Of a stretch of 64,000 nucleotides of DNA, positions 16,931-25,254 are shown in pieces. The position numbers were made by a program, and so were the translations under genes. Within the stretch, counting starts at the first letter, position 1; every line of letters begins with the position of its first letter. The stretch is from positions 124,001 to 188,000 of the forward strand of contig NZ_MBEU01000009.1 of the NCBI RefSeq assembly GCF_001954275.1, written 5' to 3'. The notes beneath the pieces are model-generated. The model did no database searches, was not told the DNA's origin, and saw nothing but the letters and a program-made list of their open reading frames with translations. The stretch is from Mycobacterium sp. IS-836 (GTDB taxonomy: Bacteria; Actinomycetota; Actinomycetes; Mycobacteriales; Mycobacteriaceae).

Positions 16931-17577
16931 GGTCCCCGGTGCAGGAAGCCGTGCAGGATCGCCTGGACGAGTTCCTCGACGATCACCTTCCTCGACGGCT
17001 GCTTGGTCCCAAAGTACGTCGACTGCAATGCGGCCATGCCGGCGATCATCGCGACCGTTGAATGGGCAGGCAGGTCAGGATGATCCGCGCGCATCCCACG
17101 CAAATGCATGCCCTCGGCGCTGATCCGGCCGAGCACCTTCAGCGCTCGCCTGACGTCGGCAATGCCGGCGTCGGCCATTTCCTCCGCACTGAGCGTCTGC
17201 GATGCCATCAGCGTCAACAGGAGGCCTTGGTGCTCGACGAACACGTCGTAGAGCTGCCCGACGAAATGCCCGGCCAAGTCCTCTTCGTTGGTCTCCTCGG
17301 GGATAACCGACTGCCACGTCCGGCCGAATTCGTCGACGAAACTGGTGAACGGCAGGACGAGGGCCTCCCGGAACAGCGCCGCCTTCGAACCGAAATGGCG
17401 GAACAGCAGGTGTTCGGTGACGCCGGCAGCCTGGGCGATTTCACGCGTCGTGGTGCTGCGGTAGTCCTGACGCGCAAACAGATCTCGCGCCGCGTCGAGC
17501 AGGAGCTTGCGCGGGGCGCCACGGGGTCGGCGCGTGGCAGCCGGCGGCGTCTTGGTCGTGGAGGGTCGCTGGGACAC
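16921..17577 (-). CDS. TetR/AcrR-family transcriptional regulator
   Basis: A 218-residue repressor. The DNA-binding domain is LLLDAARDLFARQDYRSTTT, then REIAQAAGVTEHLLFRHFGSKAALFREAL, and the remainder is a helical ligand domain. GTG 17577 is preferred over GTG 17598. On the minus strand TATCTT (17590-17585) lies seven bases ahead of it, fitting a leaderless transcript, and the longer start would run through the operator-like palindrome at 17587-17602. It is divergent from a small membrane peptide and an AveC-like gene and probably represses both them and itself. Confidence 0.83.
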   Translation of the reverse strand: MSQRPSTTKTPPAATRRPRGAPRKLLLDAARDLFARQDYRSTTTREIAQAAGVTEHLLFRHFGSKAALFREALVLPFTSFVDEFGRTWQSVIPEETNEEDLAGHFVGQLYDVFVEHQGLLLTLMASQTLSAEEMADAGIADVRRALKVLGRISAEGMHLRGMRADHPDLPAHSTVAMIAGMAALQSTYFGTKQPSRKVIVEELVQAILHGFLHRGPRT

Positions 17578-17586
17578 GTCTTTTAA

Positions 17587-17602
17587 GATAGCATCCACTA
17601 TC
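17587..17602. promoter_or_regulatory. Operator-like palindrome for the TetR gene
   Basis: GATAG-catcca-CTATC has 5-base perfect arms and a 6-base spacer. It overlaps the minus-strand -10 element TATCTT (17590-17585) and lies 35 bases before the divergent GTG 17637. Position and symmetry fit a TetR autorepression site. Confidence 0.5.
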
Positions 17603-17636
17603 TACCGTATCGACCTCGTTGCGAAAGGGTGCGGAC

Positions 17637-17747
17637 GTGGGCGCTGTCATCATGCTCGGCACGCTGTTCGGACTGATCGTCCTGATATTCGGCTTGGTGC
17701 TTCGCTACGACCCGCAAGCACGCCGGGGTCAAGGACGCGACCAATGA
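17637..17747 (+). CDS. 36-residue single-pass membrane peptide
   Basis: A short reading frame: GTG 17637 to TGA 17747. Residues 4-22 form one hydrophobic helix (IMLGTLFGLIVLIFGLVL), followed by a basic tail RYDPQARRGQGRDQ, expected to stay in the cytoplasm by the positive-inside rule. Its TGA overlaps the ATG of the next gene (ATGA), which is strong evidence that it is translated and coupled to it. I do not recognise it. It may be a small subunit or stabilising partner of the AveC-like membrane protein. A GAAAGG stretch lies about 14 bases upstream. Confidence 0.6.
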   Translation: MGAVIMLGTLFGLIVLIFGLVLRYDPQARRGQGRDQ

Positions 17748-18529
17748 GCACCGGGATGACGCCGCTGATGCAGGCGGCCAGTGGCTTCGCCATCGTCGGG
17801 GGCATCGCATTTACCGCGGTAGGTGTGTATCTGAGCGTCCGCCAGGGCCGTGTGCACCCGCTCCTGCTCCTGTGTATCTCGGCCATCTCGTTCTCGTGGA
17901 TCGAGGCGCCCTACGACTGGGCTATGTACGCACAGTTCCCGCCCGCCATCCCCCGCATGCCGTCGTGGTGGCCGCTGAACATGACGTGGGGTGGGCTGCC
18001 CTTGTTCGTTCCGATCGGCTACATCTCCTACTTCGTGCTGCCCGCCGTGACGGGCGCGGCGCTCGGGCGATGGCTGAGCGCCAGATTCCAATGGCGCAGG
18101 CCCACAACGCTGTTGACCGTCGGCCTCGTCGTCGGCTTCTGTTGGGCGCTGCTCTTCAACGGGTTCCTGGGCGCGAAGCTCGGCGTCTTCTATTACGGCC
18201 GCGTGATCCCCGGGCTCGCGATACGCGAGGGGACCACACACCAGTACCCGCTCTACGACTCGCTTGCGATGGGCATCCAGATGATGGTCTTCACCTACCT
18301 CCTCGGGCGGACGGACGCGGAGGGACGAAACGTCATCGAGACGTGGGCCGACAAGAGGTCGACGAGTCGTCTGCAAGCGTCGGTGCTTTCCATCGTCGCC
18401 GTCGTCGTCATCGGAAATGTGCTCTACGGCGCGGTTTTCGCGCCGCATCTCGTGACGAAGCTGGGCGGCTGGGTGACCGCGGGGCCGACGGGCCAGTTGT
18501 TCCCGGGTGTCCCGAACCAACCCAAGTAG
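17744..18529 (+). CDS. AveC-like (spirocyclase family) integral membrane protein
   Basis: A 261-residue membrane protein with about six to seven hydrophobic segments, long loops, and a conserved-looking WIEAPYDWAMYAQFPP motif after the second helix. I assign it to the AveC-like family from general resemblance. AveC acts in avermectin spiroketal formation, but the role of its many mycobacterial relatives is not known. ATG 17744 overlaps the stop of the 36-residue peptide. It lies downstream of a TetR operator and convergent with a P450 gene 4 bases away, a context that suggests lipid or polyketide modification. Confidence 0.6.
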   Translation: MSTGMTPLMQAASGFAIVGGIAFTAVGVYLSVRQGRVHPLLLLCISAISFSWIEAPYDWAMYAQFPPAIPRMPSWWPLNMTWGGLPLFVPIGYISYFVLPAVTGAALGRWLSARFQWRRPTTLLTVGLVVGFCWALLFNGFLGAKLGVFYYGRVIPGLAIREGTTHQYPLYDSLAMGIQMMVFTYLLGRTDAEGRNVIETWADKRSTSRLQASVLSIVAVVVIGNVLYGAVFAPHLVTKLGGWVTAGPTGQLFPGVPNQPK

Positions 18530-18533
18530 GTGC

Positions 18534-19733
18534 CTAGCCGGTGAAGACCGGCAGCTTCGACCAGCCGCGCACGCTCGACGTGTGTGCCTTGGTGGCATTG
18601 GCGTAGTCGACTTCCCAGTCCGGCCAGCGCTTGATGACCTCCTCCAACGCGACCCGCGCCTGCATGCGCGCCAACGCCGATCCAAGGCAGAAGTGCAGCC
18701 CGTGGCCGAAACTGAGATGGGTGTCGCCGCGATGGATGTCGAACTTCTCGCCCTCGGGATACCTGCGCTCGTCGCGGTTGGCGGATCCGTTGAGCAACAA
18801 CATAATCGAGCCCTCGGGAATCCTCGTGCAATGAGACTCGACATCGCGGGCGACGTACCGCGCCTGCACCGGCGAGGGCGCCTCATAGCGCAAGACCTCC
18901 TCGATGGCCATCGGGATCAACGCCGGGTTTTCGACGATCTGCCGCCGCTGGTCGGGGTGTTCGGCCAGCAGCTGGCCGGCGAAGCCGATCAGGCGCGTGG
19001 TGGTCTCGTTGCCCGCGCCGGCGATCATGCTGGTGTACTGCAGCACCTCGACCCGCGTCAGCCGCCGGGTCGATCCGTCCTCCTCGACTTCGGCGTTGAG
19101 CAACTGGGTCATCAGGTCATCGGAGGGGTGGTCCACTCGCCAGTCGATGTAGTCGGCGAACATCTGATAGCTCTGCTCGAAAAACTCCTTCGTGGCGGGC
19201 CTGAACGTGCCCTCTTTGAGGGTGAGTTGCCGGCCGCCGCGGTCGCGGATCGACTCCTGGCTGTCTTCGGGGATGCCCAGCAAGTAGCCGATCGTGCGCA
19301 TCGGGATCATCGAACCCAGGTTCTCGACGAAATCGAACTTTCCCGTTCCCACCAACGGGTCGAGCGCACGAACGCAGAACGCACGGGTCAGCGGCTCGAT
19401 CGCCTCCATCCGCCGCGGCGTGAAAACCCTTGACAGCAAACGACGATGGAGATCGTGAATCGGTGGGTCCTCGAAGAGGATGATTCCCGGCGGAACCTCG
19501 ACACCACTCATGATGATGTCCATGGTGGTGCCGCGTCCGGACCTGAAGGTGTCGAAGTTCATCAGCTCGCGAGAGACATCCTCGTACCGGCTCAACGCGT
19601 AGAAGTTGTACTTGTCGTTGTGATACAGCGGGGCTTCGTCGCGCAGCCGCTTCCAGATGGGATACGGGTCGTCGTCGATGTCGAAATCGAACGGGTCGTA
19701 ATAAACCTCGGTCGCGCTCGCTCCGGTCATCAT
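18534..19733 (-). CDS. Cytochrome P450
   Basis: A 399-residue soluble bacterial P450. The I-helix is MIAGAGNETTTRLIG with the oxygen-activating acid/Thr pair, the K-helix is EEVLRYEAP (E-x-x-R), and the heme loop FGHGLHFCLG has the thiolate Cys at about 349. The sequence is complete and of normal length. The CYP subfamily is not assigned. ATG 19733 overlaps the TGA of the upstream luciferase-like gene (ATGA), so the two oxygen- or F420-using enzymes are co-translated. The partner ferredoxin is not in this window. Confidence 0.92.
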   Translation of the reverse strand: MMTGASATEVYYDPFDFDIDDDPYPIWKRLRDEAPLYHNDKYNFYALSRYEDVSRELMNFDTFRSGRGTTMDIIMSGVEVPPGIILFEDPPIHDLHRRLLSRVFTPRRMEAIEPLTRAFCVRALDPLVGTGKFDFVENLGSMIPMRTIGYLLGIPEDSQESIRDRGGRQLTLKEGTFRPATKEFFEQSYQMFADYIDWRVDHPSDDLMTQLLNAEVEEDGSTRRLTRVEVLQYTSMIAGAGNETTTRLIGFAGQLLAEHPDQRRQIVENPALIPMAIEEVLRYEAPSPVQARYVARDVESHCTRIPEGSIMLLLNGSANRDERRYPEGEKFDIHRGDTHLSFGHGLHFCLGSALARMQARVALEEVIKRWPDWEVDYANATKAHTSSVRGWSKLPVFTG

Positions 19734-20719
19734 CCTGTCTTTCTCTCGGTCAGCGCCTCGGGCAGCACGACCTCGCCCACCCGCTTGAGGTAGGGCCACG
19801 CCACTTCGGGCGGCAAGCCGCCGCACAGCGGCGACAAGTTGAGCATCTGACCGGAGCGCACCCGCGAAATCGCTTCCGGCACAGAGATGATCACGTGCGA
19901 CTTCCCCACGTCGCGCAGCTCGTCCACCGTGGCCACGTGCGAGAAACCGGCCGTCGTCTCGTCCCCGGGATTCCACGCGGCATACATCCGCACGTCGTGG
20001 AGCAGATGCTCGCCGAGCTCTTCCCACGCCTGGTCCACGTCGTCGGCGACGAAAACGACTGAGGGGGTGCCACGGCTGGGAAACATCGTCGGGCCGGGCG
20101 TATGACCGTGCTGGCGGCATGCCTCCTCGTAGGCCTCCTGCATGCCGGGTTCGTTGGCGTTGCCCAGCATGCCCAGGCCGTACCTGCCGGCGCGGCGGGC
20201 TGCCGCCAATGTTCCACCGCCCCACATCATCGACGGGCCGCCCACGGTCAGCGGCGTGGGCGTCACCGTGATGCGACGCCCATCCTCGTTAACGGTTTCT
20301 CCGGCGAGCAACCGGCGCAACAGCCCGAGCTTTGCGTCGGCGAGCCTGCCGCGCTTGGTGATTTCCAGGCCGAAGTGCTCGAACTCCTCGGGCCGGTACC
20401 CGAGCGCCAGGGTGTAGGACGCCCGCCCCTCGCTGATGATGTCGAGGACCGCCATGTCCTCGGCCAGCCGCACCGGGTCGTAGAACGGCAGAATCAGGAT
20501 CAGGTTCATCGCCAAACGTTGGGTGCGCGCCGCAATGGCCGGCGCCAGAATCATTGGCGACGGCAGGTACCCGTCCTCGGACCCGTGGTGCTCACACAGC
20601 ACGGCGGCGAGGCCACCGTGCTCCTCGGCCCATGCGCACATCTCGGGCACAGCGGCGTACAGCGCTGCTGGCGGCGCTCCCCACGAAGGGGCGCGCATAT
20701 CGAAACGCAGTGTGAACAC
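19730..20719 (-). CDS. LLM-class flavin/F420-dependent oxidoreductase
   Basis: A 329-residue luciferase-like protein: FTLRFDMRAPSWG at the N-terminus, VLCEHHGSEDGYLPSP, LAMNLILILPFYDPVRLAEDMA, and SEGRASYTLALGYRPEEFEHFG. It ends with a PLCGGLPPEVAWPYLKR segment. GTG 20719 is chosen over TTG 20725 because AGGAG lies six bases upstream of it and the fossil paralogue at 22011 aligns there with ATG. It is translationally coupled to the P450. The upstream motif at 20735-20751 is shared with the fossil's promoter. Confidence 0.83.
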   Translation of the reverse strand: MFTLRFDMRAPSWGAPPAALYAAVPEMCAWAEEHGGLAAVLCEHHGSEDGYLPSPMILAPAIAARTQRLAMNLILILPFYDPVRLAEDMAVLDIISEGRASYTLALGYRPEEFEHFGLEITKRGRLADAKLGLLRRLLAGETVNEDGRRITVTPTPLTVGGPSMMWGGGTLAAARRAGRYGLGMLGNANEPGMQEAYEEACRQHGHTPGPTMFPSRGTPSVVFVADDVDQAWEELGEHLLHDVRMYAAWNPGDETTAGFSHVATVDELRDVGKSHVIISVPEAISRVRSGQMLNLSPLCGGLPPEVAWPYLKRVGEVVLPEALTERKTG

Positions 20720-20734
20720 ACCCAACTCCTAGCT

Positions 20735-20751
20735 AACCTAATATTTGTCCA
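20735..20751. promoter_or_regulatory. Conserved upstream motif, copy 1
   Basis: AACCTAATATTTGTCCA lies 16 bases before the luciferase-like GTG at 20719. It matches 22024-22040 (AACCTAAGATTTGTTCA) at 15 of 17 bases, at a similar distance from the aligned start of the fossil gene. It is probably a common promoter/operator element. Confidence 0.5.
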
Positions 20752-20787
20752 CGTACGCTACGTGCCTGCTTCGAGCTGCGTCAACGT

Positions 20788-21849
20788 TCAATCAAAGACG
20801 TCCCGCGGCAGGGTCGTCGGGATATCCAGCGAGCTGAGCAGCCCGGGCGGGGCATCGACCACGTACGGGATCGCGTTGACCACCCGCATGGCTGTGGCCG
20901 CCATGGCGGCTCGCCCCGCACCGTGTCCCTCGGCCGCGCCCAGCGTCATCACGCAGTGAATGTCCGGATCACCTTCGATGTCGACCCGATAGGTCGCGTC
21001 GCACTCCGATGTCGGCCAGTTGGGCGCGACATCGCGGGCCATTCGGATGATGTGTTCGATCACGATGGCCTCGCTGCCGTTGACGACGCCCGCCGCCCGG
21101 GTCCGCACCGCGCCGCAGGTGCCCGCCTTGACGGTGCCGAACGCGACGTCGATGTCGCGATCGGTCAGCTCCCTGTCGAGGGAACTGTTGATGCGCTCGA
21201 CCTCGACTCCGAGCCCGGTCGCGACCAGGTATATCGGTGCCTTCCAGGCCATTTCGATGAACCCTGGCGTGGAGAGCATGGGCTCGAAATCGAGGGCACG
21301 GCCGAAGCCCATCCCGTCCATCATCACGTCGGCCACCGGGTAATGGTCGTTGAGGGCGATCTCGCTCGCCGTAATACTGCGGATTCGCTTCGACTGCGTA
21401 GTCATGACCAACGCCAGCTGATCTGAAGCGAAACCCGGAAAGATGCCCGAGACGTAGAACGATGCGCCGCCGGACCTGGCCGCCGCCTCGAGTTGGTCGC
21501 GCCAATCCGGCGCGACATACGAGGGCGGATACACCAGACTCGTCGACGACGTCGACACGACGTTGATCCCCGCCTCCAGCAGCCGCAAGTAGTCGGGCAC
21601 GGCGGCGCCGTCGCGCTCGGGACCGCTCGCGGCATACACCACCGCGTCGGGCGCCAGGGCGATCAGCGCGTCGGCATCGTTGGTAGCCGCGATACCCAGC
21701 GGCTCGATGCCGGCCAATTCCCCGGCGTCCTTGCCGACTTTGTCGGGCGAATGCACCCATACTCCAACGAGTTCCAGGTCTGGCCGGCGGCGGATCGCAT
21801 CGATGGCGATCGACCCGACTCCCCCCGTCGACCACACGACGGTACGCAT
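20788..21849 (-). CDS. DapB-like NAD(P)-binding dehydrogenase/reductase, paralogue 1
   Basis: A 353-residue protein. The N-terminal Rossmann fold begins VVWSTGGVGSIAIDAIRRRP, followed by LVGVWVHSPDKVGKDAGEL and the VYAASGPERDGAAVPDYLRLLE segment, as in the dihydrodipicolinate-reductase-like group common in mycobacteria. The function of this group is not established. ATG 21849 has an excellent ribosome site (GGGAGGTG), so the in-frame upstream codons to 22023 are not needed. They encode a luciferase-like fossil. It is about 60 percent similar by eye to the divergent gene at 22078. Confidence 0.78.
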   Translation of the reverse strand: MRTVVWSTGGVGSIAIDAIRRRPDLELVGVWVHSPDKVGKDAGELAGIEPLGIAATNDADALIALAPDAVVYAASGPERDGAAVPDYLRLLEAGINVVSTSSTSLVYPPSYVAPDWRDQLEAAARSGGASFYVSGIFPGFASDQLALVMTTQSKRIRSITASEIALNDHYPVADVMMDGMGFGRALDFEPMLSTPGFIEMAWKAPIYLVATGLGVEVERINSSLDRELTDRDIDVAFGTVKAGTCGAVRTRAAGVVNGSEAIVIEHIIRMARDVAPNWPTSECDATYRVDIEGDPDIHCVMTLGAAEGHGAGRAAMAATAMRVVNAIPYVVDAPPGLLSSLDIPTTLPRDVFD

Positions 21850-22011
21850 AGGGCTCACCTCCCTACTATGAGCGGCCGCGGCGCGCTCGAGGTATTGCCA
21901 CGCCACATCGGCCGGCACGCCGCCGCACAGCGGATGCGGCGGGAGAAGGCGTCCGCCGCGCACATAGTCGGCCGCCGACCCAGCACGCAGGTCGAACCTC
22001 AGCGTGAGCAT
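21850..22011 (-). pseudogene. Internally deleted remnant of a luciferase-like (LLM) gene
   Basis: The frame upstream of paralogue 1 begins LTLRFDLRAGS, like the N-terminus of the 20719 gene (FTLRFDMRAPS). It then jumps to RLLPPHPLCGGVPADVAWQY, like that gene's C-terminus (MLNLSPLCGGLPPEVAWPY). About 270 middle residues are missing, and the promoter motif ahead of it (22024-22040) is retained. The remnant runs in frame into the dehydrogenase, so a short fused N-terminal extension could still be made. Confidence 0.65.
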
Positions 22012-22023
22012 CAACAGCACCAT

Positions 22024-22045
22024 AACCTAAGATTTGTTCATTAGG
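22024..22045. promoter_or_regulatory. Divergent promoter motif, copy 2, with inverted repeat
   Basis: AACCTAAGATTTGTTCA (22024-22040) repeats the motif at 20735. In addition CCTAA (22026-22030) and TTAGG (22041-22045) form an inverted repeat around 10 bases. The element lies between the two divergent dehydrogenase units and could serve both. Confidence 0.5.
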
Positions 22046-22077
22046 ATAGTGCCTACTCTCTTAACAGGAGGAACAGG

Positions 22078-23172
22078 ATGACGACTCAGCGGGTAGTGGT
22101 CTGGGCGACGGGCGGCATCGGGTCGATCGCGATCCGCACCATCCACCGACGCCCCGATCTGGATCTGGTCGGCGTGTGGGTGCACTCCGCGGAGAAGGTC
22201 GGCAGGGACGCCGGCGAACTCGCCAACGGCGAGCCGATCGGCCTCGCCGCCACCAGCGATGCCGACGCGCTGATCGCCCTCAAACCCGATTGCGTCATCT
22301 ACGCGGCCAGCGGCCCCGAGCGCGACGCGCTGGCCATCCCGGACTATGTTCGGCTGCTCGAAGCCGGAATCAACGTTGTCACGACCAGCACGACCCGGTT
22401 GGTCAATCCGCAGGCCTACCAGCCCACCGAGTGGCGCGACCAACTGCTCGCCGCGGCCAAGCAGGGCCAGGTGTCGTTGTATGCGTCCGGGATCGAGCCC
22501 GGCTTCGCCGCCGACTATCTGCCCTTAGTGCTGTCCACCCAGTCGTCGTCCATCGAGAAAATCCACTCGTTTGAGATCGGCCTGTACGACGACTACGGGG
22601 TTCCCGACATCATGAGCGACGCTCTGGGCTTCGGACGTCCGCTCGACTACCAGCCCTGGATCGGCTATCCCGGTGCCATCGCCGGCGAATGGCAGGGGCA
22701 ACTCCGGTTGATCGCCGAGGCGCTTGGAGTCGAAATCCAGGAAATCCGAGAGAGTTTCGATCGCGCAGTCACGAACCGGACACTTGAGGTAGCGATGGGC
22801 ACCGTCGAGGCCGGGACATGCGGCGCCCTGCGAATGAAGGCGATCGGGGTGGTCGACGGCCGCGAAGCCATCGTCATCGAGCACATCACTCGGCTCGCGC
22901 ACGACGTCGCCCCCGACTGGCCGACCGGGATCGGCGATCTGTCCTACCGCGTCATGATCACCGGCGACCCCGACATCGACTGCAGCATGGCGGCGACACT
23001 CAAGGATCCGCACAAGGCCGGCGTCGGCAGCATGACCTCAGGGGCGGGCGCGATGGTCGCCACCGCAATGCGAGTCGTCAACGCGGTGCCGTATGTCGTT
23101 GCCGCCGGACCCGGCCTGCTGAGTTCGGTGGACTTGCCGCTGACGATTCCAAAGCACGCGTTTGCCACTTAA
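22078..23172 (+). CDS. DapB-like NAD(P)-binding dehydrogenase/reductase, paralogue 2
   Basis: A 364-residue relative of the 21849-20788 gene: VVVWATGGIGSIAIRTIHRRP, LVGVWVHSAEKVGRDAGEL, IYAASGPERDALAIPDYVRLLE, and a C-terminal VNAVPYVVAAGPGLLSS that both paralogues share. The first 90 residues bind NAD(P), and the rest is a substrate domain of unknown specificity. A clear ribosome site (CAGGAGGAA) precedes ATG 22078. The two copies are head-to-head, suggesting an old duplication with inversion, and both border luciferase-like or P450 genes, so a redox pathway for a lipid or xenobiotic is plausible. Confidence 0.8.
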   Translation: MTTQRVVVWATGGIGSIAIRTIHRRPDLDLVGVWVHSAEKVGRDAGELANGEPIGLAATSDADALIALKPDCVIYAASGPERDALAIPDYVRLLEAGINVVTTSTTRLVNPQAYQPTEWRDQLLAAAKQGQVSLYASGIEPGFAADYLPLVLSTQSSSIEKIHSFEIGLYDDYGVPDIMSDALGFGRPLDYQPWIGYPGAIAGEWQGQLRLIAEALGVEIQEIRESFDRAVTNRTLEVAMGTVEAGTCGALRMKAIGVVDGREAIVIEHITRLAHDVAPDWPTGIGDLSYRVMITGDPDIDCSMAATLKDPHKAGVGSMTSGAGAMVATAMRVVNAVPYVVAAGPGLLSSVDLPLTIPKHAFAT

Positions 23173-23181
23173 TCTGCCCGA

Positions 23182-24378
23182 GTGACGGTTAACCCGCTCG
23201 AGGAACTCACGCTGGAGCAACTGCGGCTCCGGACCAGCATGAAGTGGCGCGCGCACCCGGCCGACGTGCTGCCGCTGTGGGTCGCGGAGATGGACGTCCA
23301 GCTCGCGCCGACTATCGCCGACGCCCTCCGCGCAGCCATCGACATTGGCGATACCGGCTATCCCGCCGGCCACGCGTTCGCCGAGTCGGTCGCCGAATTC
23401 GCTTCGCGGCGTTGGCAATGGCACGACCTGGCGGTCGGCCGCACCGCAACCGTTCCGGACGTCATGCTCGGCGTCGTCGAGACGCTGCGCCTGGTCACCG
23501 ACCGCGGCGACGCCGTCGTCGTCAACTCACCGGTGTACGCGCCGTTCTACGCTTTCGTCTCGCACGACGGCCGCCGCGTGATCGAATCTCCTCTGGACGC
23601 CGGTGGCCGAATTGATTTGGCCGCCTTGGAAGAAGCGTTCGCGCGTGCGTGCGCTTCGGGCGGGAAGGCCGCATACCTGTTGTGCAATCCGCACAACCCG
23701 ACGGGGGCGGTGCACACGTTCGACGAACTGCGCCGGGTTGCCGAACTGGCCCGGAGGTTCGGAGTCCGGGTGGTGTCCGACGAGATTCACGCACCGGTCA
23801 TCCTCCCCGGTGCACGCTTCGTCCCGTATCTGACCGTTCCCGGTGCCGAGAATGGGTTCGCCCTGACGTCGGCTTCGAAGGCGTGGAACTTATCCGGGCT
23901 GAAGGCGGCCCTAGCCATTGCCGGTCCGGAGTCGGCCGCGGACCTGCGCCGCATGCCGGAGGAGGTCGGGCATGGGCCCAGCCACCTCGGCATCATCGCG
24001 CACGCCGAAGCGTTCAGGACCGGTGGCGAGTGGCTCGACGCGCTGTTGGCGGGCCTGGATGCGAACCGGGCCTTGCTGGGCGATCTGGTCGCCGAGCACC
24101 TGCCTGAAGTGAAATGTCTACGGCCGCAAGGCACTTACCTCGCTTGGCTCGATTGCCGCGCGCTCGGGTTCGACGAAGAGGAAACCGAGGGACTCGCTGT
24201 GGTAGCCGATCTATCCGGGCCCGCCCGCTGGTTCCTCGATCACGCCCGCGTCGCGCTCAGTTCCGGCCACGTCTTCGGTACCGGCGGAGCCGGACACGTG
24301 CGGCTGAACTTCGCTACCTCGCAAGCGATTCTCACCGAGGCCGTATCGCGGATGGGCCGCGCCCTTGCGCAGCGATGA
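23182..24378 (+). CDS. PLP-dependent aminotransferase / cystathionine beta-lyase (PatB/MalY family)
   Basis: A 398-residue fold-type I PLP enzyme. [16 protein letters not shown] is the MalY/PatB N-terminal signature. [14 protein letters not shown] holds the Asn that contacts [14 protein letters not shown] the Asp to the pyridine nitrogen, and [13 protein letters not shown] the Schiff-base Lys. Members cleave C-S bonds of cystathionine-like substrates or transaminate. It matches my memory of M. tuberculosis Rv2294. The GTG start at 23182 is 9 bases after the dehydrogenase stop, so co-transcription is likely. It is convergent with the DUF2652 gene. Confidence 0.85.
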   Translation: MTVNPLEELTLEQLRLRTSMKWRAHPADVLPLWVAEMDVQLAPTIADALRAAIDIGDTGYPAGHAFAESVAEFASRRWQWHDLAVGRTATVPDVMLGVVETLRLVTDRGDAVVVNSPVYAPFYAFVSHDGRRVIESPLDAGGRIDLAALEEAFARACASGGKAAYLLCNPHNPTGAVHTFDELRRVAELARRFGVRVVSDEIHAPVILPGARFVPYLTVPGAENGFALTSASKAWNLSGLKAALAIAGPESAADLRRMPEEVGHGPSHLGIIAHAEAFRTGGEWLDALLAGLDANRALLGDLVAEHLPEVKCLRPQGTYLAWLDCRALGFDEEETEGLAVVADLSGPARWFLDHARVALSSGHVFGTGGAGHVRLNFATSQAILTEAVSRMGRALAQR

Positions 24379-24411
24379 GCGCCGAAGTTCTTCTGAAACA
24401 GCGATTTTCAG

Positions 24412-25140
24412 TTAGGCGGGGATTTCCTCGGCGCCGCGGCCCAGGTTCCGGAAGCCCTCGGCGGGCTTCTTGAGTCGCAGTAGGAACGGAAGCGTACTCA
24501 ATTCGAACTTTGTCGTCTTTCCCAGCCGGCCGAAGAAGCCGCGCTCCGGCACGGACGGCACCACCTCGGACGTGGCGAGGTCGATGTAGTGCGTCGACGT
24601 GTTCCCGATACCGGCGAAGTCGTGGATCAGCGGCTTGCACAGGCCGCGGGTCGATTCGTCGAGGCACTCCGCCACGGGGTCGGTCATCAGCACGTATTCG
24701 GCCACGGGCACCGAGTTTTTCAGCATTCGGTGGACGAGGATGACATCGACGCCGGCGAGCTCGGTGTGGCGTTTGACCCGCTGCTCGGCCACCTCTCCCT
24801 GGTGAACGACGAATTTGAGCGACAGCTTGTCCAGCTGTACGCAGCTCGCACACTCGCAGGCGATGTCGGCTTTGAAGCGCTCCCGCTTCGCGAGGAACGA
24901 CCGGCGCATCCGCGACAACCGGTCACACACCAGCACTTTGGCGTTGCCGTCGGGCTCCCAGAAGAACGCGGCGTCGCCCTCCAGTTTCGCCAGCTTTAGC
25001 CCTTTACCAGCATCGATAACCGCCTCCAGCAGCCCGGCTACCGTCTGCTGCGCGTGCGCCAGGTGCGTCCGGTTCCAATTCATGTAGTCGGTGTATCCGC
25101 TGATGTCGGCGATCAGCAGAACCGCGTGCCGGATGGCCAT
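24412..25140 (-). CDS. DUF2652 protein (adenylate-cyclase-like fold)
   Basis: A 242-residue protein. The start [16 protein letters not shown] is like the metal-binding first strand of class III nucleotide cyclases (Asp in ADISGYT), and [12 protein letters not shown] resembles the second Asp motif (EGDAAF). The rest of the catalytic set is not evident. A CECASC motif near residue 96 may bind metal. This is the DUF2652 family by pattern, and its activity is unknown. It is divergent from dhmA with about 110 bases between the starts. Confidence 0.75.
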   Translation of the reverse strand: MAIRHAVLLIADISGYTDYMNWNRTHLAHAQQTVAGLLEAVIDAGKGLKLAKLEGDAAFFWEPDGNAKVLVCDRLSRMRRSFLAKRERFKADIACECASCVQLDKLSLKFVVHQGEVAEQRVKRHTELAGVDVILVHRMLKNSVPVAEYVLMTDPVAECLDESTRGLCKPLIHDFAGIGNTSTHYIDLATSEVVPSVPERGFFGRLGKTTKFELSTLPFLLRLKKPAEGFRNLGRGAEEIPA

Positions 25141-25254
25141 GAATTTGGGAGTGTAGTGGCCCCCACTGACAGCCTCAATGAAATCTCGTACTGGACGAAG
25201 AGGCGTTCGGAGAGAGAGGCTTGCAGAGGTGCCCGCTCACCGGAGGAGCTGAAT

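Noticed and set aside
16827-17123. Plus-strand ORF across the palindromic repeats
   Set aside because: It reads the repeat and the antisense strand of the TetR gene; no family signal.
17598-20959. Several long frames opposite the P450 and luciferase-like genes
   Set aside because: They mirror real coding strands and contain no recognisable motifs.
24393-24411. Hairpin CTGAAA/TTTCAG between convergent genes as a terminator
   Set aside because: The 6-base stem is A/T-rich and too weak to call.
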